From: Clostridia bacterium | GTDB lineage: Bacteria > Bacillota > Clostridia > Oscillospirales > CAG-272 | Assembly (NCBI GenBank): GCA_017532025.1 | Contig: JAFXJX010000028.1 | Span: 1-37,816 of the forward strand | DNA length: 37,816 bases | Direction of reading: 5' to 3' | Shown here: in pieces, positions 8,099 to 15,107 of the stretch | How positions within the stretch are numbered: the stretch's first letter is position 1 | Layout: each line of letters begins with the position of its first letter | The notes under the pieces: model-generated | The model's database searches: none | The model's input: the letters and a program-made list of their open reading frames with translations, nothing else | What the model was told of the DNA's origin: nothing | Program-made: the position numbers and the translations under genes

Positions 8099-8362
8099 AT
8101 GGCACAGGAACTCGGAAACGATCTCACAAGGACTTTTAACGTACAAACCGAACAGGAGCTTGAGATTCGTCACATTCTTCTTGAAGTGTATGATGCCCTC
8201 AACGAAAAGGGCTACAATCCCGTCAATCAGATCGTGGGCTATATTCTTTCGGAAGACCCCACTTATATCACCAACCACAAAAACGCACGCAGCTTGATCC
8301 GCAAAATCGACAGAGACGAGCTTCTCAACATCCTCGTCAGAAACTATCTGCTCCGCGGTTAA
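8099..8362 (+). CDS. ireB: IreB family regulatory phosphoprotein
   Basis: The 87-residue product is full length for IreB (UPF0297, formerly DUF965/YrzL). Signatures are [18 protein letters not shown] in the centre and [19 protein letters not shown] before the end. IreB is a small helical dimer. In Enterococcus it is phosphorylated on N-terminal threonines by the PASTA kinase IreK and controls cephalosporin resistance and cell-wall homeostasis; T10 and T12 here lie in the same N-terminal region. The start is the ATG at 8099 with AAAGGAG about 10 nt upstream. In many Firmicutes ireB is followed by ruvX; here it is followed by a terminator and ribF. Confidence 0.93.
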   Translation: MAQELGNDLTRTFNVQTEQELEIRHILLEVYDALNEKGYNPVNQIVGYILSEDPTYITNHKNARSLIRKIDRDELLNILVRNYLLRG

Positions 8363-8370
8363 CAAAACAC

Positions 8371-8402
8371 AAAGGGTGACGCGCCTTGCGGCACCCTTTT
8401 TC
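8371..8402 (+). terminator. Rho-independent terminator of ireB
   Basis: AAAGGGTG pairs with CACCCTTT, with an inner CGC/GCG pair in the loop, followed by a T-run. It starts 9 nt after the ireB stop and lies before the ribosome site of ribF, so ribF must be read by readthrough or by a promoter that I cannot see. Confidence 0.8.
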
Positions 8403-8427
8403 ACAATCTTTTTCATGAGGTTTTCCG

Positions 8428-9324
8428 ATGCAACGCTTTGTGATCCCCTCACTCGACAAAACAATCAATACCACACCCTGTACGGTTGCGCTTGGCAACT
8501 TTGACGGTGTTCATCTCGCGCACCAACGCCTTCTTAATACCGCCAAAGAAACCGAAAACGCCTCTGCCGTTTTCACATTTTCCGAAGAAGTACCGCATTT
8601 TCTCACCACAACCGAAGAGCGCATACAGCAATTGGAACAGAACGGCATCGATCTTCTCTTTCTCGTCAGCTTTTCGCTCGTCAAGTCGCTCTCTTGCCAA
8701 GAGTTTGTTCTGTTTCTCAAAGAAAAACTCGCTTGCCGTCATGTGGTATGCGGTTATAATTTCCGTTTCGGAAAAGGCGCTCTCGGCAATGCCCAAACAC
8801 TTGCGGATTTATCGAAATCGCATGGCTTAGCTTGCACCGTCCTGCCCGAAATCACACAAAACGGACAAGCAATCAGCTCCAGCCGCATCCGTTCTCTCTT
8901 GCAAGACGGTAATGTTGATACGGTTTCCACGCTTCTCGGCAGACCCCACAGCCTTTCAGGTATTGTACAAAAGGGGTATTCGATCGGCAGACGCCTGCAG
9001 GTTCCCACGCTGAATCTGCACATTTCACCCAATACCGCCAAAATTCGTCACGGTGTTTATGTTTCGCAAACCCTTATCGGCCGAATGATGTATCCCTCTA
9101 TCACCAACATCGGCAACAATCCCACCTTTGAACGCGATACCGTCACCTGTGAAACCTACCTTTTGGATACAGGCGGCAATTTTTACGAAAAGGCAGTTAC
9201 CGTACAGCTTCTTTCCTTTTTGCGCGAAGAAAAACGATTCGACTCCTTTGACGAGTTGAAAGAAGCGATTGAAAACGATCTTGCCCGCGCGCGTGCTTTT
9301 CACCAAATCCACCCAAAACCTTAA
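8428..9324 (+). CDS. ribF: Bifunctional riboflavin kinase / FAD synthetase
   Basis: The 298-residue protein makes FMN from riboflavin and then FAD. The N-terminal nucleotidyltransferase (FAD synthetase) domain has GNFDGVHLAHQ at 23-33 and ISSSRIR at 149-155. CGYNFRFGKGALGN near 108-121 is the usual middle motif. The C-terminal riboflavin kinase domain has GRRLQVPTLNL near 187-197, SITNIGNNPTF near 224-234 and Glu242 in CETYLLD. Length is normal. GAGG stands 8 nt before the ATG. The next gene starts 6 nt after the stop, so the two are probably co-transcribed. Confidence 0.96.
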   Translation: MQRFVIPSLDKTINTTPCTVALGNFDGVHLAHQRLLNTAKETENASAVFTFSEEVPHFLTTTEERIQQLEQNGIDLLFLVSFSLVKSLSCQEFVLFLKEKLACRHVVCGYNFRFGKGALGNAQTLADLSKSHGLACTVLPEITQNGQAISSSRIRSLLQDGNVDTVSTLLGRPHSLSGIVQKGYSIGRRLQVPTLNLHISPNTAKIRHGVYVSQTLIGRMMYPSITNIGNNPTFERDTVTCETYLLDTGGNFYEKAVTVQLLSFLREEKRFDSFDELKEAIENDLARARAFHQIHPKP

Positions 9325-9330
9325 AAAAAC

Positions 9331-10629
9331 ATGATGAAAACAAAACAATCTCGCACAGTCAGATGGCTTTGTGTCACACTTGTGCTTCTCACGCTTTTTG
9401 CCTTTCCTCTTTCGGTTTCCTATGCAGAGCCGTCATCCAAAGACCAAGCCAATCACATTCTTCTCTACTGCCTTTCTACCGATACCCTTTTGTATGAAAA
9501 GAATACCGATATGCCGCTTGATCCGGGTTACACCGCGCAGATGATGACAGCACTGCTTGCGCTTGAATATGACCCCAATCTGAATAAAACCGTTACTCTT
9601 TCCCCCGATCTTCTTGACAATTGGGGTTTTCCGCTCGACTTCCGCTCACACCTTGACTACGGCTTTCAAAAGAATGCCACGATTCCGATCAAGGATATGC
9701 TCGCGGTCATGATTTTGGAAAACGCCACCTCAGCGGCAACCTTGCTTGCCGCAACAATCGGCGGCAGCGTGGAAAACTTTGTCGATATGATGAATGCTCG
9801 CGCACAAGAGCTTGGTATGGAGAAAACTGTTTTTGCCAATCCTACAGGGGTGGCTTCCGTGTCAGCCACCTCCACACTGCAAGACCTTTTCAAGCTGACC
9901 ACGCTTTTGTATCAGGATTCACGCTATATGGAAATCGCTTCGAAGCGCTCCTATACGCTTCTCAACAACAACTTTACGGTGTACACCAGAAATTATCTCA
10001 TTGGCAACTGGTACACCACTGATTTCCGTTACAGCAAAGCTACCGGTATGAAGACTGATTCTTCTTTTGAAAAAAGCAATCCGTTACACACCACAACCGT
10101 CATTGCCACCGCCACCGAAAGCGACGATAACGATTATCTTGTCATGGTCATGGGCGGTCAAGGCTCTGCCGCGTACGGGATTGCCACCGATTTCTTTCAC
10201 TGGGGCAGCACGGATTTTCGTTCCTTAAAAGTCATTGCCCGCGAAAAGCTATACAAGCATCTGCCTGTTGACGGCGGAGATCGCACATCACAAGTGCCAA
10301 TCTTCCCCGAAAAAGATATGACAGCGTTCCTTCCCTCCTCAATCACACTGGAAGATGTGACCTACAAATACTCCCTGACCAAAAAAGAGCTTTCCGCACC
10401 GCTCAAATACGGCACGAAGGTTGGCGAGGTGCAAGCCTTTGTCGGCGAAAAAATGGTTGCCTCCTGCAACTTAATCGTCGGACAGAATCTCGCCCAAGGC
10501 AAAGATTCACAGGTATACGGCGTATTCGGCAGCATTCTTCTCTCCCCGCCGGTTTTGATCGGGCTTTTTATTCTCACACTGTATCTCTTGCGCAAATATC
10601 TGATTTATCGCAAAAAGAAAAAAGGATAG
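9331..10629 (+). CDS. Peptidase S11 (DacA/DacF)-like protein lacking the catalytic residues
   Basis: The 432-residue protein has a signal peptide (hydrophobic 13-29, likely cut after SVSYA32), a D-alanyl-D-alanine carboxypeptidase-like domain, a smaller C-terminal beta domain (about 310-390) and a C-terminal membrane segment (about 403-421) with a basic tail. Family landmarks are kept (FANPTGVAS for the usual TNPTGL). The active-site motifs are not: SxxK is replaced by YTAQ (67-70, in PGYTAQMMTALLALE), SxN by NAT (131-133), and KTG by KTD (241-243). It should therefore have no carboxypeptidase activity and may be a structural or regulatory pseudoenzyme at the cell wall. No ribosome site is visible; it follows ribF by 6 nt, so translation may be coupled. 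The reading frame is intact and codon use normal, which argues against a decaying gene. Confidence 0.85.
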   Translation: MMKTKQSRTVRWLCVTLVLLTLFAFPLSVSYAEPSSKDQANHILLYCLSTDTLLYEKNTDMPLDPGYTAQMMTALLALEYDPNLNKTVTLSPDLLDNWGFPLDFRSHLDYGFQKNATIPIKDMLAVMILENATSAATLLAATIGGSVENFVDMMNARAQELGMEKTVFANPTGVASVSATSTLQDLFKLTTLLYQDSRYMEIASKRSYTLLNNNFTVYTRNYLIGNWYTTDFRYSKATGMKTDSSFEKSNPLHTTTVIATATESDDNDYLVMVMGGQGSAAYGIATDFFHWGSTDFRSLKVIAREKLYKHLPVDGGDRTSQVPIFPEKDMTAFLPSSITLEDVTYKYSLTKKELSAPLKYGTKVGEVQAFVGEKMVASCNLIVGQNLAQGKDSQVYGVFGSILLSPPVLIGLFILTLYLLRKYLIYRKKKKG

Positions 10630-10656
10630 AGAATGGTAAATTCTCTATCCTTTTTT
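10619..10656. terminator. Bidirectional terminator shared by the S11-like gene and araC
   Basis: AAAGGATAGAGAAT and ATTCTCTATCCTTT form a perfect 14-bp stem with a 5-nt loop, with A-run before and T-run after, so it can stop transcription in both directions. It overlaps the last codons of the S11-like gene and ends 4 nt before the araC stop codon. Confidence 0.85.
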
Positions 10657-10660
10657 AGCA

Positions 10661-11521
10661 TCAAAGCGTATCTTCGCTTTCTCCAAACAAAATTCCTTGC
10701 GATGCATTCTTCTTCACCGCTGTGGGAGTTGTTCCAAACTGCTTCTTGAAACAATCCGAAAAATACGTTTGGGAACCAAAGCCTGAAAACTTTGCCACAT
10801 CTTCTACCGTACAATCACCGCGCATCAGGAGTGTTTTGGCATAATTCAAACGCGTTTGCATCAGGTAGACATTGAACGAAACACCCATGCGCTTGGCAAA
10901 AATCTCACCCACATAGTTTGGCGTGAGGCCCACCGCATCTGCCACTTCGGCAAGTGTCAGCTTTTTCTTAAAGTGGAACTTAATATACGAAACCACACGC
11001 ATGACCACAATATCCGAACGGTTTTTTACTTCGGATGTCGATTCGGTTTTACGAAGATAGCCTACCAAAAGATAATCGAGAAGCGAGGTAAGAACACGGT
11101 CGTGCAAAAAAGATTCTTTTTCGGTTTCGTCAAGAAGCATATCAAGTCCCATTTCCATCAGCAAAAGCTCGTCTTCTTCAAACTGCACAATCCCCGAAGT
11201 TTCGATAGAAAGTACACGCTCAAGCACATCGGCAGAAATTGCTGCTTCCTTAAACGCAATATTGCAAAGTTCAAGGTCGCCTTTGATCAAGTGAAAATCA
11301 ACAGGAGACACAAGATAAGCAGAGCCACGCTTAAGAGGATACTCTACTCCGTTAATATAATAGAGTCCTTCTCCACCGGTGATAATTTCCAGTTCATAAA
11401 AATCGTGCCAGTGAAGATTGGTACCGTCACCAAATTTTTTCTTTTTTCTAATCTCAAGATTGCCGCTTTGGAACTCATGATCGGAGTGCACCAAAATCGG
11501 CGCGTGCTTTCTTTTTTTCAT
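10661..11521 (-). CDS. AraC family transcriptional regulator
   Basis: The 286-residue protein has an N-terminal AraC-type cupin sensor domain (NLHWHDFYELEIITGGEG near 35-52, then GSAYLVSPVDFHLI) and a C-terminal double helix-turn-helix (about 185-280, LTLAEVADAVGLTPNYVGEIF and VEDVAKFSGFGSQTYFSDCFKK). Such proteins usually sense a sugar or related ligand and activate nearby catabolic genes, but no target operon lies beside it; aspS is divergent. Start: the ATG at 11521 has AGAGGA about 9 nt upstream; a longer in-frame start at 11569 lies upstream of the predicted transcription start. Confidence 0.93.
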   Translation of the reverse strand: MKKRKHAPILVHSDHEFQSGNLEIRKKKKFGDGTNLHWHDFYELEIITGGEGLYYINGVEYPLKRGSAYLVSPVDFHLIKGDLELCNIAFKEAAISADVLERVLSIETSGIVQFEEDELLLMEMGLDMLLDETEKESFLHDRVLTSLLDYLLVGYLRKTESTSEVKNRSDIVVMRVVSYIKFHFKKKLTLAEVADAVGLTPNYVGEIFAKRMGVSFNVYLMQTRLNYAKTLLMRGDCTVEDVAKFSGFGSQTYFSDCFKKQFGTTPTAVKKNASQGILFGESEDTL

Positions 11522-11559
11522 TTTCCTATATCCTCTAAATGTTACAAATTGACTTAGAC

Positions 11560-11588
11560 AGTATAACACATTTTTCCTATTTTTGCAA
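11560..11588 (-). promoter_or_regulatory. Promoter of the araC-like gene
   Basis: On the minus strand TTGCAA (11588-11583), a 17-nt spacer and TATACT (11565-11560). It lies about 40 nt before the chosen start and excludes the longer reading-frame start. Confidence 0.65.
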
Positions 11589-11742
11589 GAAAATATTTAG
11601 ATTTTTTTAATTTTCTATCAGTTATTTTTAAGAAATCTACGATTTGTCTCTCATCAGATCCCTTTCAACAGCTGTTTTTCCTATTTTGTATTTTTGAATG
11701 GGTGAAGAAAAAAGAAATCATCATACTTTTTAACGGTTTCTA

Positions 11743-11771
11743 TTGACTTTTATAATCAATTTTGCTATGAT
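11743..11771 (+). promoter_or_regulatory. Promoter of aspS
   Basis: TTGACT at 11743-11748, a 17-nt spacer and TATGAT at 11766-11771, about 49 nt before the start codon. The rest of the 300-bp divergent region between araC and aspS is A+T rich with no other feature I can support. No T-box leader is visible. Confidence 0.65.
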
Positions 11772-11819
11772 TATACTGTAATTTTATGCAATCCTATAGA
11801 TAAAAGAGGTATGTTCAAT

Positions 11820-13583
11820 ATGGAAATGAGAACGCACAATTGCGGCGAGCTCCGCGCTGAACACGAAGGTCAAACCGTAAAACTCTCCGGTTGGCTTGAC
11901 ACCGTTCGTGACATGGGCTCGGTTATTTTCTTTGTTTTGCGCGACTTTTACGGCATCACCCAAGCGGTCGCTTCTACCGAAGATATGATGACAAAGATCC
12001 GCGAGATCCCCCGTGAATCCACAATTTCAATCACAGGTAAGGTGGCACTTCGTTCGAGTCCCAACAAAAATATCCCCACAGGTCTTATCGAAATTCTGCC
12101 CGAAGAAATCGAAGTGCTTGGCAAATGCTACGAAGCACTCCCCTTTGAAGTGGCAAAATCCACCGAATCGAGAGAAGAGACCCGTCTCAAATACCGCTTC
12201 CTCGATCTGCGTAACCCCGCAGTCAAAGACAAGATCGTGCTTCGTTCCAAGATCGTTTCGGCTCTGCGTCAGAAAATGACTGCGCGCGGCTTCTTGGAGA
12301 TCACCACCCCCATTCTCACCTGCTCTTCTCCCGAAGGCGCGCGTGACTACATCGTTCCCAGCCGTAACCATCCCGGCAAATTCTACGCACTTCCCCAGGC
12401 ACCTCAGCAGTTCAAGCAACTTCTGATGACCTCAGGCTTTGATAAATACTTCCAGATTGCGCCCTGCTTCCGCGACGAAGACGCAAGAGCAGACCGTTCT
12501 CCCGGTGAATTCTATCAGCTCGATATGGAAATGGCATTTGCCACACAGGAAGACGTATTCGCAGAACTCGAAGCCGTTATCCCCGAAATCTTCGAAGAAT
12601 TCTCGAACAAAAAGGCTGACAAAGCGCCTTTTGAAAGAATTCCCTATCTCACCGCACTTGAAAAATACGGCAGTGACAAGCCTGACCTTCGTAACCCCCT
12701 CATCATTCAGGATGTGACCGACGTCATGAAGGCTTGCGAGCTTGACGATTTCAAAACTGCCGAATGCGTCAAAGCCATCGTTGTCAACAAGTTTGACAAG
12801 GCAAGAAAGTACATCGACTCTGTGGTGGAATTTGCCAAGGAACAGGGCGCCAAGACCATGTTCTGGTTCAAGGTAGGCGAAGGAAATACCGTCAGCGGCG
12901 GCGTTTCCAAGTTTGTTGACCCCATCAAGGAATCGGTGATCAATGCCCTCTCTCTTGCAAACGGTGACTTTGTTGCCCTCCTTGCCGGTAACAGAAAAGA
13001 GATTCGCAAGATTGCAGGCTCGATCCGCACCAAGCTCGGTAACGACCTTGATCTTCTTGAAAAAGACGTATTCCGTTTCTGCTGGATCGTGGACTTCCCC
13101 ATGTACGAAATCGGCGAAGAATCGGGCGAGCTCGAATTCTGCCACAACCCCTTCTCGATGCCTCAGGGTGGTCTTGAAGCGCTCAACACCATGGATCCGC
13201 TTGACATCCTTGCGTATCAGTACGACATCGTCTGCAACGGTATTGAGCTTTCCTCGGGTGCTGTCAGAAACCACAATCCCGAAATCATGCTCAAGGCATT
13301 TGAGCTTGTTGGCATGGGCGCTGAAGACGTGGAAGCCAAATTCCCTGCCCTCTACAACGCGTTCAAGTACGGCGCTCCCCCTCACGCAGGTGTTGCACCC
13401 GGTGTGGACCGTATGATCATGCTTCTGCTCGAAGAGCCCAATATCCGTGAGGTTATCGCCTTCCCGATGAATAAGAACGCCATGGATCTCATGATGAATG
13501 CACCCTCCGAGGTTACCGAAAAGCAGCTGAAGGACGTGCATATCGCCATCAATCTCCCCAAAGAAAAGAAAACCGAAGAATAA
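11820..13583 (+). CDS. aspS: Aspartyl-tRNA synthetase
   Basis: The 587-residue class II synthetase has the N-terminal OB anticodon-binding domain (VKLSGWLDTVRDMGSVIFF), catalytic core with motif 2 around FRDEDARADRSPGEFYQLD, a bacterial-type GAD insertion (about 290-410) and motif 3 GVAPGVDRMIMLL. It charges tRNA-Asp with aspartate; whether it is discriminating or also charges tRNA-Asn cannot be read from the sequence. The motif-2 stretch PGEFYQLDMEM and GVDRM differ from the E. coli/B. subtilis wording (PEFTQID, GLDR). Start: AGAGG at 11805-11809 is 10 nt before the ATG at 11820; the ATG at 11811 would be too close to it. Confidence 0.96.
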   Translation: MEMRTHNCGELRAEHEGQTVKLSGWLDTVRDMGSVIFFVLRDFYGITQAVASTEDMMTKIREIPRESTISITGKVALRSSPNKNIPTGLIEILPEEIEVLGKCYEALPFEVAKSTESREETRLKYRFLDLRNPAVKDKIVLRSKIVSALRQKMTARGFLEITTPILTCSSPEGARDYIVPSRNHPGKFYALPQAPQQFKQLLMTSGFDKYFQIAPCFRDEDARADRSPGEFYQLDMEMAFATQEDVFAELEAVIPEIFEEFSNKKADKAPFERIPYLTALEKYGSDKPDLRNPLIIQDVTDVMKACELDDFKTAECVKAIVVNKFDKARKYIDSVVEFAKEQGAKTMFWFKVGEGNTVSGGVSKFVDPIKESVINALSLANGDFVALLAGNRKEIRKIAGSIRTKLGNDLDLLEKDVFRFCWIVDFPMYEIGEESGELEFCHNPFSMPQGGLEALNTMDPLDILAYQYDIVCNGIELSSGAVRNHNPEIMLKAFELVGMGAEDVEAKFPALYNAFKYGAPPHAGVAPGVDRMIMLLLEEPNIREVIAFPMNKNAMDLMMNAPSEVTEKQLKDVHIAINLPKEKKTEE

Positions 13584-13617
13584 TTTCTTTGCGTTCTAAC
13601 CGACAGTTATGATAAAA

Positions 13618-13662
13618 ACCAGCCTCGTCAAGGAGTTCCCTTGCCGAGGCTGATTTTGTTTT
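13618..13662. terminator. Bidirectional terminator between aspS and the XRE regulator
   Basis: CAGCCTCG pairs with CGAGGCTG, with an inner AAGG/CCTT pair around a short loop; T-rich on both outer sides (ATTTTGTTTT on the plus strand, GGTTTTTAT on the minus). It serves the two convergent genes. Confidence 0.85.
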
Positions 13663-13667
13663 ATTGA

Positions 13668-14762
13668 TTATTCGGTTCGCCAATTGTCAGCATATTCTGA
13701 AAGACGTTCCGTAATGATTGAAAATTCTTTATTCTCCCGTATTTTATCGAAAACCTTGCTTTCCATCTTTTTGAGCAATCTCGATGCTTCATTTTCTGAC
13801 GAACTGGTACACCAACTACCACGATACGTACCTCGAAAAACCAGAGATGTGCAATCTTCGTTTACGGATGTAATAAATTTAATCGCATGCTCTGCTGCCA
13901 AAGAAAGATGATGCAATGCCTTTTCGTAATCCTCTTTTTGGGCATAATAAAAAGCTTGTTCACGATGTGTGTCAGAGAGATGTGTGTGATAAAATCCAAA
14001 ATCTCCGTTTTCAAAAAACAAATGCAAAAATGCAATGCGCTTATCACGGAGAGTAGCCTCTTCTTCCGGCGTATAAGCCATCTCCCCGGAATCTAATTTG
14101 GTCTGCATAAAAAACAAACTGTTAGAAAGAAACTGAAGCAAGTTTTCCGCCTTACTTTGCATGGAATCATAAGCCTTATCGCCGGAATAAATATTACTAA
14201 GTAACATTTCTCGCGAAAGAGCCATAAATGGCATCGATTCCGCCATTTTTACTGCTTCATCCAATCTGCCAACGTCACGATATGAATAACACAAAATTTG
14301 AATTGCACCATGCCGCTGATGATCTACTGTGCTTTGTTCGAGAATTTTTTCTCCCCATTTTATAGCTTCGTCAAGGTATTTACGATCTCCCGTAGAATCC
14401 TTTTGGAAAGAAGAAACATACATAAGATTATAAATGATGTCGCAATTATCGGGATATTTTCGGAGTCCATCTTCCAAAATTTCACGAGCTTTTTCTAAAT
14501 AACCCCTGCTTGAATACTTATCTGCTTCATCGCAAATTGCAGAAATCGTTTCCTGCCTGCGACTAAGATCAATGCCTAAAAGTTCATCAGAAGTAATATT
14601 AAATAGATTGCACAATGGAGCAATGAGAGAAATATCAGGCATTGCCATATCGGTTTCCCAACGGCTAATGGCTTGTGGAGAAATCGACAAAATTTCTGCA
14701 AGGTGTTCTTGCGTCATATCATGCTTGCGACGAAGATTTTTAATTGTTTTTCCAAAACTCAT
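13668..14762 (-). CDS. XRE-type regulator with helical-repeat C-terminal domain
   Basis: The 364-residue protein begins with a Cro/C1-type helix-turn-helix (about 1-60; MTQEHLAEILSISPQAISRW, then PDISLIAPLCNLF and ELLGID), followed by a long alpha-helical part (about 75-360) with TPR-like stretches (LEKAREILEDGLRKYPDN; YLDEAIKWGEKILEQS; DYEKALHHLSLAAEHA). The layout resembles Rap/PlcR-type peptide-sensing regulators and other XRE-TPR proteins; no peptide gene is seen next to it. The second half is rich in Cys/Ser near the end and has no domain I recognise. AGGAGG lies 8 nt before the ATG at 14762; an in-frame ATG at 14792 has no ribosome site. Local base composition is more A+T rich than in the neighbours. 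Confidence 0.88.
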   Translation of the reverse strand: MSFGKTIKNLRRKHDMTQEHLAEILSISPQAISRWETDMAMPDISLIAPLCNLFNITSDELLGIDLSRRQETISAICDEADKYSSRGYLEKAREILEDGLRKYPDNCDIIYNLMYVSSFQKDSTGDRKYLDEAIKWGEKILEQSTVDHQRHGAIQILCYSYRDVGRLDEAVKMAESMPFMALSREMLLSNIYSGDKAYDSMQSKAENLLQFLSNSLFFMQTKLDSGEMAYTPEEEATLRDKRIAFLHLFFENGDFGFYHTHLSDTHREQAFYYAQKEDYEKALHHLSLAAEHAIKFITSVNEDCTSLVFRGTYRGSWCTSSSENEASRLLKKMESKVFDKIRENKEFSIITERLSEYADNWRTE

Positions 14763-14806
14763 AATATATTCCTCCTGTAAAACTTTTCTCAACCGACTGT
14801 GATTAT

Positions 14807-14835
14807 ATTATACAATATACTACCTTGGTTGTCTA
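14807..14835 (-). promoter_or_regulatory. Promoter of the XRE regulator
   Basis: On the minus strand TAGACA (14835-14830), a 17-nt spacer and TATAAT (14812-14807), 45 nt before the start codon. The interval 14836-14920 between the promoter and the repeat element shows nothing I can name. Confidence 0.65.
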
Positions 14836-14920
14836 TATCTCGTTAATTGAAAAAAACTCAATTATCAATTGTTTTCAATCAAAAAGTGGCATCACGTGAG
14901 TAATGTGCACGAGTAAAAGA

Positions 14921-15067
14921 AAAGCCTCCCTTGTGTAAAGGGAGGTGGCACGGCTCGTAGCCGTGACGGAGGGATTGTAAAAGCGAAAAAAACGTAAAAC
15001 AATCCCTCAGTCTGCTTCGCTGACAGCTCCGATTTACGTAGTAAATCAGTACACGAAGGGAGCCTTT
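14921..15067. repeat. 147-bp nested-palindrome element, copy A
   Basis: The element begins AAAGCCTCCCT and ends AGGGAGCCTTT, so its ends form an imperfect inverted repeat. Inside are CCTCCCTT/AAGGGAGG, CACGGC-tcgta-GCCGTG, GAGGGATTGT ... ACAATCCCTC (10-bp arms, 20 nt apart) and GATTTAC-gta-GTAAATC. A related element with the same ends, the same order of hairpins and nearly the same length lies at 36075-36218. It sits just downstream of the last GH76 gene, which has no other terminator, so its stems may end that transcript. No reading frame is contained. It looks like a non-autonomous MITE-like repeat. Confidence 0.7.
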
Positions 15068-15107
15068 GACTGTAGCCGTTATTTTCCGATGTAGCGAAAC
15101 TCTTTTT

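Noticed and set aside
9331..10629. Calling the S11-like gene a functional D-alanyl-D-alanine carboxypeptidase
   Set aside because: All three catalytic motifs are replaced, so only the fold, not the activity, is supported.
11522..11819. T-box or other riboswitch before aspS
   Set aside because: The leader after the promoter is only about 40 nt, with no T-box motif or terminator-antiterminator pair.
12432..13541. 369-codon minus-strand frame within aspS
   Set aside because: Antisense to a clear aspartyl-tRNA synthetase.
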